A stretch of 64,000 nt of DNA from Parasponia andersonii (lineage: Eukaryota > Streptophyta > Magnoliopsida > Rosales > Cannabaceae): positions 32,854 to 96,853 of the forward strand of contig JXTB01000160.1 of assembly GCA_002914805.1 (NCBI GenBank), read 5' to 3'. A model generated the notes under the pieces. That model was not told where the DNA came from, searched no databases, and worked only from the letters and a program-made list of their open reading frames with translations. Numbering within the stretch: position 1 is the first letter of the stretch; each line of letters starts with the position of its first letter. Made by a program: the position numbers and the translations under genes. This document shows positions 12,886 to 26,392 of the stretch, piece by piece.

Positions 12886-12962
12886 CTGAAGAGCATGGTA
12901 AGGCAAAGTTTTCTTGCATTTGAAGCAACCAATTTTCGTGCTCTCAGGATATGTCTTTACAA
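12886..12962 (-). CDS. Possible partial exon at the edge of an assembly gap
   Basis: On the minus strand the open frame leaving the gap includes KTYPESTKIG and a Cys pair in GCFKCKK. It ends at CAG|GTAAAG, a good plant 5' splice donor. The Cys-x2-Cys could be half a zinc site. The rest of any gene would lie in 12963-13915. The frames reported across the gap are only runs of unknown residues and do not support a longer protein. Family not recognised; chance is possible. Confidence 0.3.
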
Positions 12963-13915
12963 NNNNNNNNNNNNNNNNNNNNNNNNNNNNNNNNNNNNNN
13001 NNNNNNNNNNNNNNNNNNNNNNNNNNNNNNNNNNNNNNNNNNNNNNNNNNNNNNNNNNNNNNNNNNNNNNNNNNNNNNNNNNNNNNNNNNNNNNNNNNNN
13101 NNNNNNNNNNNNNNNNNNNNNNNNNNNNNNNNNNNNNNNNNNNNNNNNNNNNNNNNNNNNNNNNNNNNNNNNNNNNNNNNNNNNNNNNNNNNNNNNNNNN
13201 NNNNNNNNNNNNNNNNNNNNNNNNNNNNNNNNNNNNNNNNNNNNNNNNNNNNNNNNNNNNNNNNNNNNNNNNNNNNNNNNNNNNNNNNNNNNNNNNNNNN
13301 NNNNNNNNNNNNNNNNNNNNNNNNNNNNNNNNNNNNNNNNNNNNNNNNNNNNNNNNNNNNNNNNNNNNNNNNNNNNNNNNNNNNNNNNNNNNNNNNNNNN
13401 NNNNNNNNNNNNNNNNNNNNNNNNNNNNNNNNNNNNNNNNNNNNNNNNNNNNNNNNNNNNNNNNNNNNNNNNNNNNNNNNNNNNNNNNNNNNNNNNNNNN
13501 NNNNNNNNNNNNNNNNNNNNNNNNNNNNNNNNNNNNNNNNNNNNNNNNNNNNNNNNNNNNNNNNNNNNNNNNNNNNNNNNNNNNNNNNNNNNNNNNNNNN
13601 NNNNNNNNNNNNNNNNNNNNNNNNNNNNNNNNNNNNNNNNNNNNNNNNNNNNNNNNNNNNNNNNNNNNNNNNNNNNNNNNNNNNNNNNNNNNNNNNNNNN
13701 NNNNNNNNNNNNNNNNNNNNNNNNNNNNNNNNNNNNNNNNNNNNNNNNNNNNNNNNNNNNNNNNNNNNNNNNNNNNNNNNNNNNNNNNNNNNNNNNNNNN
13801 NNNNNNNNNNNNNNNNNNNNNNNNNNNNNNNNNNNNNNNNNNNNNNNNNNNNNNNNNNNNNNNNNNNNNNNNNNNNNNNNNNNNNNNNNNNNNNNNNNNN
13901 NNNNNNNNNNNNNNN
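12963..13915. other. Assembly gap (953 N)
   Basis: Unknown sequence. It separates the copy-1 flank from the truncated second LTR element and probably hides a duplication breakpoint. Confidence 1.
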
Positions 13916-13980
13916 GTTACAGATCCGTATGATGCCAAAGAAAAAAAGAAACTAAAATAAAAAGAAACATAATGTGCTAA

Positions 13981-14220
13981 TGGTCTGAGGTGCGGTGGAG
14001 TGGCGACGAGTTCCAGCGAAAATCTGGCGTTTTAGTGCTTTCAAGGACTTCCTACACAAGAAGATGAAAATCTGAAGCCTTTTTAAGCAATTTTTTAACA
14101 TTGTAGCACCCGAATATTAAATTCAAATATTTTGCTTATTTTATTCCGAAAATTCAAAATTACAACAATACCATTGCTTTAGAAAGTCTCTTTTAGCCTT
14201 TACTTTAGTCGAATTTTACA
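13981..14220 (-). repeat. 3' LTR remnant of the second element
   Basis: Matches 6176-6413 of copy 1 (TGCGGTGGAGTGGCG...). Homology begins abruptly at 13981, where the preceding 65 bases after the gap are unrelated. This marks the duplication breakpoint inside the LTR or a truncation. Confidence 0.7.
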
Positions 14221-17130
14221 TCATCTCCTCTTTAAAGGAATTTCGTCATGAAATTCGAATATAATACAAGAAGTACGAGAGAGATAATTTGAGATTATGG
14301 TTATGAGGATAGTGAACCATCAAAAATAGGATATAGGAGGATCGAATCAAACACCATTTATATAAGGAGTGTAAAACATACGTCATATATTTGGTGTTAG
14401 AATATTATCAACATATCGATGCCACACAAGACACGTACTAAAGTGGTACACAAAGTTATATGAAATCATAAGGTGACCCATCAATAGATACATGGACATT
14501 GACACAAGGAAATGAGATTAATATCCTTAAGTAAATATATAAATATGAGTAGTAATGCTAATTAAAACTGAGAGTCAATAATACAAGACTCTTATAAGTT
14601 GAGTACCGATTGTTAGACACCAAACTAGAGTAGCAGAATAAATGTCGAATATAAATGATACCGTCTCTCTTATTATACCAGATCAATATCACACTAGGAC
14701 AATCTCATTTGTCTACATCTAGAATCTGGTCCTAAACAATCACTAAGTTCAACGACTCTAAAAGGATCCAACATGGAAATCAATACCCTTGTATTATACC
14801 ACACAAGATAGACAAGTTCAAAGGTTAGAAACCATAATAAAGATATAAAGACATAAGTTATTTACAGTTCCTCGGGACAAGTGAGAAGCAACTGAGTATA
14901 CCAAATATCTCTAGTCAAGGATAAGACTAGAATAACAACAGATTAGAAAATTCCAACAAAAGAGTTCATAGTACAAGTAATAATCTAAGCATATAAAATA
15001 TAACTATCCATATAATATATATAGCTTAAAGACTTTCTATGTCTTTTTTTTTTTTTTTAACCTATGATATTATCATACGTAAACCATTTATATCATATTT
15101 AAATCCAAAGACTTTATAAGTTCTTTATTCAATACTGAATTATGACAATAACATCAATCACCTCCAATACTTTCCAAGTTTTTGTTAGAAGGGAAAGCCA
15201 TATAGAAATAACTCGATATTCAATATGTAAGTAAAACCAGCAACGATACTACAATGTCCTAGAAATAAGGTTTCAATAGAATAAGCCGTTTCCGCGGCAA
15301 CACTTATCTTCTATCAAACCTCATTTTATTTTTAAGTAGAAAATAGTTTTAAAATATATATTTTTAAAAAAATGTGCAATACAAAAATCAGGGGCATACA
15401 AGAACATTACACTAGTTCACAATAAGGTCTCATCTTGACCATAGGTAAACTAAATCTGAATTCCAAATATTCTTTCTGAAAATAAATAAAAAGAATTTAG
15501 CAACTCTCTATACAGTCTCATGAATAGACTAATTTCAAATACCATTATTTATGCTACCACAATGATGTTTGAGTTCAACACAAATCAAATAATGAGTCAC
15601 AAGCTCAACTCAATATTAATAACTTCAATCAGAATTTTCACTCACAATAGACTTTATTAATTCTCTTTTAATCATAGTTAATGTGATTTCTTAAAATCCA
15701 AAAGCTTTCTCAAAAGTTTTTAAACATTTCTAATATATCCAAGAAATTCAAAAACACATTATTTTAACTGGCATTTAACATATGCAAACACATTTTTGTA
15801 ATTTTTTATTTATGAAAAACTCTAGGTATGACTTACTTTAGTAAGGTTGTCTTTGCGTTTTATATCTTTGAAGTCACCACACTCTAACAATTTTATTAAA
15901 AATAGTTTTGAAATACAATTTTAAAATAAAGACTTTATAGAACATTTTGGAAAAATGTTAGATTGTGTCATAGTTAAACATTTTGATCTAAGTAAATAAC
16001 AATATATATATGTACCTTGAAAGCAATATCCAACTTGTCTAGCATGTTTCTAGAAAATAACTTTTTTTGTATAACCATCTAACTTTAAACATTTTTTAAT
16101 CCTGAGAGTCTTTTTTAAATAACATAGTTCATGTTCTCAAAGGAAATACCATACATTAATTTGCATAACTCAAATTCTATTAAATACCAAATCAAGCATA
16201 TAAATTCATAGTTTGTATTCACTTGAAAAGCTAATTTCATGAATTTAAAAATTCTAATAAAAATGCTATGCATTAGTTTGTACCACCTAAGTCTCTTCAA
16301 TACTTAGGTATTCAAAACAAATTTATTCCATTTAAAATCCAAATGAGAAATCATTCCAAGTCTCCAATACTAGGAGTTTTCAACACTTAGGATGCCAAAT
16401 TAAATTAATCACATTAGTTCTCAATTATTTAATTAAAACTTCCAAAGGGAGGTCAACCCAACTTGACTTAATCAATGAAATGTCATTTATTACTTAGCAA
16501 ATATTTAACAATCCAGAGATCACCAATATCATGTACACATTATTAAAATATATCACATATTTAAGTAGAAGTTCAGTAAAATAATCATATTCAATTTGTC
16601 AATCTACAAACAATATGCCATGCTAATAGTACAATCAATTTAAACCTCTCAATACAAGCATTACTACCATTTGCTCAAACTGAGTAAATAAAGGTAAACC
16701 AAAATTAATAGATTGATATAACAATCTTATTTATACAAATGAAGTCAACTCAAGACAATCAAGATATAATACACCAAATTGCTATCTTAGAACTTACGAG
16801 ATTTATATAGCTTATCACCAAAATGAACATAGGCGTATAAGAATGAATATCCATCTGAACTAGAGATTTTTGATAGAATCAGAATCTATTAGTTTTATGT
16901 CAACCCTAACACCTCTGAGACTAGAATTATTAAGATCCCAAAGATACTAGAGCTTTACTAAAAGAAGATGAATGAAAGATTCAAGACGAATCAGAGTAAA
17001 GACAACATTTAATCAATTCAAAAGTATTGTATGAGGTATTTATCAAATACTTTTTGAATCCTTTTATACAAAAAAATCTCATAGGCAAGATCCCAGACGG
17101 ACTTGAAGCCTGAAGCTCTGATACTATTTC
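14221..17130 (-). other. Internal non-coding region of the second element
   Basis: Parallel to 6414-9368 with substitutions and small indels. No domain is present in any frame. The 54-bp tandem duplication of copy 1 is absent here. Confidence 0.65.
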
Positions 17131-18610
17131 TATCACGACCGAAAATCCAAAGTTGTGACTTTTAGTAATTTTAATTAAAAATATAATAAAATATTAATTT
17201 TACAAAATATAAGAGAAATCAAGTATTAGATTCTCAAATCATTATAAATTCCTTATTCATTAAAACACTTATTAGTTTTAATTTCATAAGAAAAATAATC
17301 ATCAAAGTTTAAGAAAATTTTAGCTATCCTTATAGAGTTTGTTGAGAAGTCATAAATTTTGATAAATTGAGTTTAATTGAAAGATTTAGTTCAATGTCTA
17401 AAATGTGTTACATAAAATCACTTATTGTTTTAAATACTCAATTAAACAACAAAATCATTGTCATGCATCTACTTATTAATCTTGGCTAAATAACTGAATA
17501 AGGAAAAAAGGATAACAAAGTACGAACACCCACCAGGGATTTAGAGTAGAATTATCTATACAAATTATGCAACTCATCTGACCACTGGAATTACTATTTT
17601 AATTAGACATATACTTGAAAATGAGAGAAGTAATGGGGGTAAGCATTCATATACTCAGTAGAAATTTAATTACTATTTTGAATGGATGCAATTTGATCAA
17701 ACTTGTATGTTTAATATCTTTTTCGAAATCTATTTATAAACTAAGTTTATAAAATAATTGGTACCCAGAATAATTATGTATTCAAAACCAAAATCAAATC
17801 CACATAATTATACATATCATAAACTAACCATATATATGAGTGAGCTCTCATTCTCCTATCATGGCTCTGATCTTTGTAGCAAAAATACCGAGTATCCTGA
17901 TACTATCCGTAGATGCATTAGCCAAAAATCTACGTAGTGGTCTAGATCTTTAATATAGCACTGCAGCAACTCACCAGTGATCTAAACTATCATGATGCAA
18001 TAATAGAACTCAAATGTGTGATCCTATGGTATGTATAACATATAACAATTTATAATGATCATGCATCCATGAATCAAATCAAGTTTTAAAATTCGTCTTG
18101 ACATTATTCTGGATTTACTGTAACATAGGATGCATGCTACTATGTTACCCCATAATCATAATATAAAAATATGTAAAATAATCCACGCAGTTCAATCCCA
18201 GTATAATCTAATAATTTTCAATAATTTGTCTAAGCATCGTGAAATCACAATTTTTTATAAATAAGTTTTAATGTAATTATAAATCAAAATAGATATAAAA
18301 TCAGGTAATTGAATCCTTACCTCAATATGGTAATAATTTCAAGCTAATGACAGTCAAAGAAACTCCCATTGGTCAAATGGATGTTCAAATGGCAGTTTCT
18401 GAATTCTAGTAAGTCCATTTGAAAAAGTGATTTTTTCACCAGAGTTTTAAATGGGGAAATAGAGGTCATCTCTAAATTCAGAGTATCTAAAAATGCTATG
18501 TTAGACATATGCCTTGTCAAAAACGGATCCCAACATAGGACCGGTTTGTGACACGTAAAACGGTGTAATTTTTGTGCCATAAAATTTCAATTTTCGTGCC
18601 ACTACGAAAC
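17131..18610 (-). repeat. 5' LTR of the second element, left part
   Basis: Begins TATCACGACC (TG changed to TA) and matches copy 1 from 9369 to about 10856, where homology stops at an insertion. The last bases, GAAAC (18606-18610), are the left target duplication of that insertion. Confidence 0.75.
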
Positions 18611-21600
18611 AGTAATGACCCGACCTTTCGGATCGTTAACTACTTATATTCTTAGCTTATTCATTTAAAAAGAGAAATTTTGACATTGAGAATACATGAC
18701 AAAATTTTTTTGATACTTTTATCTCTTTTTAAGAGATTTATATTCATAACTAATCGTTTACTTAAATTTTGAAAACAAGTAAAATGCTTTTCGATTGTTA
18801 AGTAATTTTTATTTAAATTTATTTATAAAATTTTATTAGGGTGATTTAAATAATACGCAACCATAAAAGGGCTCTCAGGTGAGGAGGGGAGGTCACATAC
18901 GGACCACTAAAGTCCCAAGATCTCCTTAGACAGTTAGATCTTTTTGACAGATTCCCTTGTGTTTTGTATTTATTTAAATCAGAACATTTTTTCTTTTAGA
19001 TCTTTTGAAAAATATTTGTTTAAATTCTACTCAATTGAAATATATTTTCAAGTTTAATTTAATAAAATCATGCATTGCGAAATAAAATACCAAGTTATAA
19101 GTATATTTTAAAACAACATCAAGCTTACATAATTGAAATCATTTGTCTCATAATAAGAATATATGCAGAAGTAATTTTAATAGCGGTATTTCATTGCCCG
19201 TGCCTCGCATTCATCCTTGCCTCGATTTTAGATAACCTATCAATTAAATTAGAGGTTTCTTTCTTTTAGTACCTATAGCATGGATACTTATAAAATGTGA
19301 GCTTTCGCTCAGCAACTACAATGTAATTCTCACAAAATATTTTACTTATAAACAAATAATCTTTTATGAAGGTCCAGTTATGCTATTTTATGAAATTATT
19401 ACCTTATATCTTATTATAAGATATTGTATCATGATTTTATCTCATTCTTTATCACAAAGTCTTTTATCTTTCTTATGGGCTTTAGTGTACGTACTAAGTG
19501 TATACTATCGAATGGGAAACTAGGAGAGCGACTCAACTGAAAACACCCACGGTCATAATCTTAACATACTTTTCTTCGGAAATCATCACTTATAGGAGAT
19601 CAGTCTTATTTTCCCTCAAATATCCTCAATTAGAGAGGTTGGTACGACACCTTTAAATTCTTTATATTATTTAGTCAATTTTTTGTATGAATGGGTACAC
19701 TTCAGTAAACCTAAACTTATATTCCGCTATCATAACATTTCTTTTGTTAAAGTATACTGAAGTATTTTTTACATAATATCATTGTAAAGTAAGCATACAT
19801 CATTTTTATAGCATAGAAAATATATCTTTATAAATATACATTATACATAGGCTATACAATAATAAAATAAAGGCAACTGCAAACATGAAATATTTTCAAA
19901 CCATCTATGCCATAGGTGAAATTGTACTTACCTCGTAATATGATTGCCCTAGTTCCACTCGTTAATTAAGTGGGTCTAGGTCAACGTTTTACCCTGATGT
20001 ATGCATACTTTATTTGTTAGAATAATTTAAAGTAGACTTATATACTTTTTTTTAAACTTCTAATTACTTAGTGGGCTTAAAACAACTAAGACTCAACCTT
20101 GATCAAATACAAAACTTCACATTTGAGTCAATAATGTCATGTTATATTCATTGACTAATTTATACTTTCAACTTAGTGGATGAGATTTAGTTCTCTTTAA
20201 TCTTTATCATGGTGATCTTTTTAATCTATTAATAATTTGGTTGTTGATTTGATTAATATCATTCTAAATCAGTTATCATTCTAAATTAGTTAAGTTTCCT
20301 TAGTTATATTTCTTTTCATCAAATACTTTGAATTATTCTTGATTAATATCTTTATTCATAATTAAAGGTCATAATATGATAAGTGAGTCAAACACACTAA
20401 TAACTACATAGATTTAAAATTTAAAATCATCCTTGGGCCACATATTATTAGACATAGATCACGTTTCTTGGGCCCATAACTAAACTTAGGCTAAATACAA
20501 TTAGAGGCATACATTGTTTATTTCCTATAATTGATTTCATGTCTTAAATTTAAGTAAATATTTTCTTATCCCAATTAGAGATCTAAAATAAAGTTTTCTA
20601 TTTATTTTTATACCAAATTTTTAACCCAAAATTTTAAGTTTTATAATTTATATTTTTGCTCATAATCTTAAGATTTCTAACATTTATGTCATCTAATAGT
20701 AAATATTGAGCTATAGCTTCTCTTTTTGTTAAAGATTCTTCCTTTATTTACTTTTAAACTTTAAAATAATTGTCTAAAATAACTTTCTCACATATTCAAC
20801 CCATATTTTGTCAAAATTACACTTTTGACCCAAATACTCAAAGTTTTTCCATTTTAGTTCTTTCAATTTTTGAGCAAACATCTTTAATTTTTGGAAAATA
20901 TTTTTAATGGGTAAAAATCTATTCTTAAGGATCTAAGTCTAAATCATTAAGCTTGGTTTATTTTCATGTATATTTTATTTTAAGGTCTTACACTTAAAAA
21001 TCTTCTACTCTTGTGTTTAGCCATTTTAATTTTACTATTATTATTTTAGCCTTTATTATTATGAAGTGTTCATATTTAGAGGCTTAAGAAATCAAAAAAA
21101 ATAAGTCTAAATGTAATATAAATTATATAATATCTAAAGTAGATCAATATATTATTACCCATTTAGTTTTTTATAGAATCTATTTAAACACATAATAAGC
21201 AAGGTGAGGGAATATTTACCTTACAAGCTTAAATCTTCTTTCTTGCATCTCGACTACAAAACTAGATACTCTCTTCTCTTAATTATAATTCTTAATTTCT
21301 AGAATCGATGGGTAAAATATTATAATTCTTGTGGATTTTGGAAGAAAGTGAGGTACAAAGAGGTTTTTTTTTAGAAAGGATAATTGGGAAAATGAAGATA
21401 GTTTTGGCTAAATAATTGGAAGGTTAAGTATGGATTTGCAATTACCAAATAAAAGATCTATTTATAGGCAATCCATGGGAGGTATCCAATTATACGCACT
21501 TTCACATTCTATCTAATATTCCAAGCACCATTATTATTAGTTTTGTTAATATATCTTTTTTTACTACTCCATTACCTTATCTCTTTATTTTTTACTCATC

Positions 21601-22625
21601 TACTACTTTTGTCTCTAATCTTTCTTTTTTTTTTTTTTAATTATTTGGAATCCAATATCACTCTCCCAAAGAAAAGTCTCCACTATATTTGTAGTGTCTC
21701 CTAATTCCACATACATACGTAATGATATTTCTATAAATACTTAATAAGATCGGGAGACGATACTCGACTTGGAACTGATGAAATAGGGAAAAATTTAAAA
21801 ATTTTTAAAGCTTCTCAAAAAAAAAGGAAAACTCCACTCATAGTTATACAAATACATAAAGTGGGCTTGTCGTACAAATATATATAATATATACATACTA
21901 AAAAATATGTACATGCTTTGTAAGAAAACCATAGCGTTAAAATGCTCATATACACAAGCTGCGGTCAGAAAGTTGGCGCTGTTCCTCTAAACTCACATAT
22001 CAGCAGTACTCTCTGCAATATAAGAATATTTATAAGTATAGAACTCAGTAAGTAACGTATATAGATGCATAATACATATAACATGAAATAGATAATTATA
22101 TTGTTAGGATCCCTGTATATATTATATTGCTTGATAAGACCGTGAATCGTATACTAAACTACTTAGAGATATATAATATATCATGAGCTATATAGAGGTC
22201 TTGAGCCCTAGAGAATCCCTTCTGTGTATAGCAGAGGTCCACCCCATACTGCCGTCAAAATATTCTTGAAGGAACTAGAGTGTCTCCGAAGGAACCATAT
22301 CACATATTTGGGCACTAGTCCGCCACACCCTATTCACTAATACTCGTCAGGCAATATAAATACATTACATATTTATGTCTCCTGCAAAACTAAATAGAAG
22401 ATACATTTGTACACATATTCACAAATTCCATATCCACATATTTCACAGATTCACAGAAAGAAAGAATTTCTTACAGTTCAGGTATGACATTACTTACCTC
22501 AATCTCAAGCTTGTACATATTTCCTTGTGGAATGCTCTTCGCTCAAGGTACAACTGACATGATCCTATCATATTTCCAGTTACCAACTTATTTGGTCACA
22601 TGTCTAAAGCCTAATGCACATACTA

Positions 22626-22626
<1 letters not shown>

Positions 22627-22681
<55 letters not shown>
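22627..22681. repeat. (TA)n microsatellite
   Basis: An uninterrupted run of alternating T and A of about 55 bp, directly beside a MITE. The open frame through it encodes only Ile-Tyr repeats and is not a gene. Confidence 0.95.
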
Positions 22682-22683
<2 letters not shown>

Positions 22684-22926
22684 GCACCAATCCAGTAGGT
22701 ATTTTTTTTTACCTATGCATAGGTATCAATTTGGCCAATAAAAATTTAGCTTGCACATTTTTTATTATAACAAGTAAGAGAGAGAAATAGTATTAATGAT
22801 GCACGTATTTTTATGTACTTCATTATAGCCATTGGATCACTATTAGATAGTGATCCAATGGCTAAAAAAAAAAATACCTACCCTAGGTAAAAAAAAAAAA
22901 AAAAAAAACCAATTGGATTGACAACC
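22682..22926. mobile_element. MITE copy B inside a TA repeat
   Basis: About 245 bp with imperfect terminal inverted repeats. The left end reads CCAATCCAGTAGGT followed by T-run and ACCT; the right end, reverse-complemented, reads TCAATCCAATTGGT followed by T-run and ACCT. An internal hairpin at 22829-22861 has arms CCATTGGATCACTAT and its complement, and the palindrome TACCTATGCATAGGTA lies near the left end. Both sides are TA repeats. It matches 1-155 in reverse orientation. Non-coding. Superfamily unknown; insertion into TA tracts recalls the rice Micron elements, but that is an analogy only. Confidence 0.7.
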
Positions 22927-25300
22927 TATATATATATATATTTATAACTAGCAACTCTTACTATATAAATTTTTCAAATAAAAAGAAAACAATCAATACA
23001 TACTTCACAGAGTACTCATACGGTTGATTTCATATAAATTTGGAACAATAATAAATAATATGGGTAAGACTTATTTCAGGATATTTATCATAATTAGCAA
23101 AATATTTAGATTAATCGAGAATTCTCCAAAACAAAATAATTCTCCAAAAACAATTACCATTGTAACACAAAAAAAAAAAAATAGAGAACTCCAAAGTCAA
23201 TTATACCATTACTTCAATATAATTCTTTCTAAACGAGAAGTAAAATCTACCTACAAACAAGCTAACTCCAACATAATCATATAAGTATACAGTCATACAT
23301 AGAAAATATATTAGCTAATTGAACTAAAACATGTATTATGAAATCAAGTCACGATCTCAAATCAATCACAAAGTTGTGCTTAATTAATTTTGTCTCCATA
23401 AATACACATAGCAAAAAGATAGGAAGTTGTCTAAGACAAATGCTAGATTAATTTTAATTTTAAGAATTTATAAAAAATAGTAATTAGAAAGAGGATCACG
23501 CACAATTTAATAGCTATATATAAGTAAAAATATGAATTAAAATCACTAGAACATAGTCCACTATGTTCAACTTGCTTTTACCATCTTGAACAATTAAATA
23601 AGGCTCACACCTCAAACACATATAACTTCACGGCAATATTCATAAGTGTTTAAAGATATACATACCCATTGTAATTAGAAACCAAGAACTGGATGTACAT
23701 AAATCACAAAAAGGAAAAAGTTTACTTGAAAGCAATAACCATAAAGGATGATTACCTTAGCAATGACAAAAATCCAAGACAAGATAGTTTGACTATGCCT
23801 TTAGTACACCATGTCAATTCGGTGGAGATGTGGTTTATATATAAAAACAATGGATACTTATAAATTTAAAGGATTGATAAAGGAAAAGAGTAATAGATGA
23901 ATGACTATCATCAATATTATATATAGGTCATGGGGTTTGCCGACATAGCAAGTCGGTTTCTTTTATAAATAATTTAATATAAACATATTAAATTAGATTA
24001 TAAAATAAAAGTGCATAGTGAGTATACGTGTATGTAAAGAGGGATAAATTAAATCTTGAGCTAGAGAAGTATACAAAATAAATAACCTGATTAAATTAAC
24101 ATTTAAATAAAATATCTAAAGTTTCATGGCTCATATAATTACACTAAACAACTTATCTACTCACATTTTCTACCTAATAATTTGTCAAATAATCAGACTA
24201 AATTCTCACAATATTTAGTATATTTACTATGTAGAACTAAGATATTTTTATAAAATTCAGTAATTTAGTAAATAACATATTCAAACATACTAAAGAAGAA
24301 TGAAAGTAAAAACAAATAATTGGCTTAAACATTAATTTTTGTAAATTATTTTTATTAATTAAATAAAATGTCCATTAATCAAAATTGAATAATTGACTTA
24401 ATACACGTTAAATTTGTACCAAAAAGCATTTCTAGAGCATTTCACTGCAAATTATTTTAAAATGTAATAAGAGTTAATAATCATAATAATTTAAAATCAA
24501 AACTTAAAATAATATGCCGAAATGACAATAATATAATTGAAAATGCTATGTACTCACAATATTATTGGCTCTTTAATTATGTGAGAAATTGGGTGTCGTT
24601 TAGGAATTTGGGATATCACAATATTAATCTTTTTCATACATTTTGAATTATTTTGGAGACAAAAGCTACTAATAAGTTTTGTCTATATCTTCCACTTTGA
24701 ATTATGGCCACTAATTTCTAAAGAATATTGCCATTATCATTTTCCTTTTTCTACCTTTTGAATTATTATAGAGACAAAAGCTATCAATTAGTTTTGTCTA
24801 TATTTTTCTTTTTTAGAATTACCCACTAACTTTATCCCTTTCCTTTTCTATTCTACTAATTTAAAGTTATTATCTTCCTAAGATAAAACTTCACTACTCT
24901 TCATTTTTTTCTACCCTTAGATTGATTTGTCTACTATACTTAAATCCTAGTAATTCAAATTATGGCATGATACTATTTTAGTGTATCCATTAATTTTAGG
25001 TTATAAAATATAATAATTTTTAATGTGACATAAACATATCACATTCTTAACTAGATTATATTGATGTACATAATATAATCTTTGTAGAATAAATTTATTA
25101 TTAAGGAAAACTAACTTAGAATTTCTAAGTTAAAACAAAGAATGACTATGGTTTTTCCATGTAATAAAATTTAATATTAAAATAATACTATACATATAAT
25201 TTCAAGGATTTGTGAACATAAACTTATTAAAATTCGACACTAAGTCTATTAATAATATTTCTACTGAGGTTGCAAGTCTAAGGATTCTTAGGGGGTTATA

Positions 25301-26392
25301 AAAATATAGTCATATTTTACATCAAAATTTATGTCTTAATCTAACTGAGTTCAAATTCGAAGTCCGAACTCAATTTCGAGATCCTGAGCATAAGTTACAC
25401 TAAAAAAATCTGAGAATTACATAAATACCACCTTGCAAAGGAATTTAGAAAAATATCATTTTTGTTGATTACTTGTTAAAGTATCACCTTTTTGAAATAT
25501 TTAGAACATACTTTTATTACATAATTATTTTAGAAAATGTCACTTTAGAAAATAGTTTGAAAAAGTAACAACTTCACTGATTAATTGTTAAAATGTTATT
25601 TGTATAATAATATTTCTGAAAGGAACAATTTTCTAATATCAACCCAAATCTGAAGAGTAATAGATTCTAGTTCAACACTATTTAATTTTGAAAAATATCA
25701 CTTTTTCTAAATTAGAAAAATACCACATTTTTCTATTTAAAAATTACCTCACTATCAGATATTGTTTTTACTTCTACCAGCCATAATTATTCATAATTTT
25801 TAACGCTTTTTTTACCTCATATATTTACCTCACGTAAAATAATTACCTAACCAAAAATTTACGAAAATATCACTTTTTACATAGTTAGTAAAAACAGTAA
25901 AAGTGGTAAAAGCTTACAGGAGATGAATTTGATATGCAACCACTTAGAGGAGGTCAACGACGATGAGACGAATCCAATGGTATTAGAGGTGAGTCAAATG
26001 GAAGTCCAATGAAGCTTCGATAGCCGAAAAATCTTGTAGTGGCCAGAAATTTCAAAGAAGCTAATCTCCATTTTAGGCGACGAAATTTGGTGGGACTTAG
26101 CAATGTGACTTCGTCGGAGGGAGATGGTCATCGTGGGCTGGCGCGTCAGCTCGTCGGAGGTGCAGTGGAGTGGCGGTGAGCTCCGGTGAAAATTTGGCAT
26201 TTTGGTGCTCTCAAAGACTTCTCATGTAAGAAGATGAAAATCTGAAGTCCTTTTAAGCAATTTTCTAATACTACAGTACATAAATATTAAATTTAGATAT
26301 TTTGCTTATTTCATTCTAGAAATTCAAAATTACAATAATGCCATTGCTTTAAAAAAAGTCTATCTTGCGCTTTACTTTAACCAGATTTTACA
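25301..26392 (-). repeat. 5' LTR of the second element, right part
   Basis: Continues the match to copy 1 from about 10862 to its end at 11943 (for example GAGAATTACATAAATACCAC). It closes with TTTTACA and target site TGGTT. Confidence 0.75.

Larger units (their letters stand above)
18611..25300 (-). mobile_element. 6.69-kb LTR-type insertion splitting the older LTR
   Basis: Homology to copy 1 stops at 18610 and resumes at 25301. The flanking pentamers GAAAC (18606-18610) and AAAAT (25301-25305) each differ by one base from GAAAT, the base order at the uninterrupted site in the LTR at 3885-6413. Ends on the minus strand read TATAACCCCCTAAG... to ...GGTCGGGTCATTACT, close to the TGTAAC...TTACA ends of LTRs. 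The interior is non-coding, with LTR-like modules (around 19300 and 22000-22500) and a nested MITE. It may be a very long solo LTR or two nested solo LTRs. No gag-pol motif was seen. Confidence 0.55.
13981..26392 (-). mobile_element. Second copy of the LARD-like element, truncated and interrupted
   Basis: The parts are a 3' LTR remnant (13981-14220), an internal region (14221-17130), and a 5' LTR split into 17131-18610 and 25301-26392. It matches copy 1 from its position 6176 onward. The PBS-like TAGTATCAGAGC is at 17115-17126 on the minus strand. The 5' LTR ends in TTTTACA and is followed by TGGTT (26393-26397), the same target site as copy 1, and then by the same flank. This is therefore a segmental duplicate, not an independent insertion. 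No coding domain is visible. Confidence 0.75.

Noticed and set aside
12856..13960. Four long open frames across the large gap
   Set aside because: They consist almost entirely of unknown residues; the open frame is an artefact of the N run.
22484..22741. Open frame encoding an Ile-Tyr repeat
   Set aside because: It is translation of a TA microsatellite plus part of a MITE.
26000..26200. 68-codon minus-strand frame at 25994-26200
   Set aside because: It is inside the duplicated LTR; the corresponding LTR sequences do not keep the frame.
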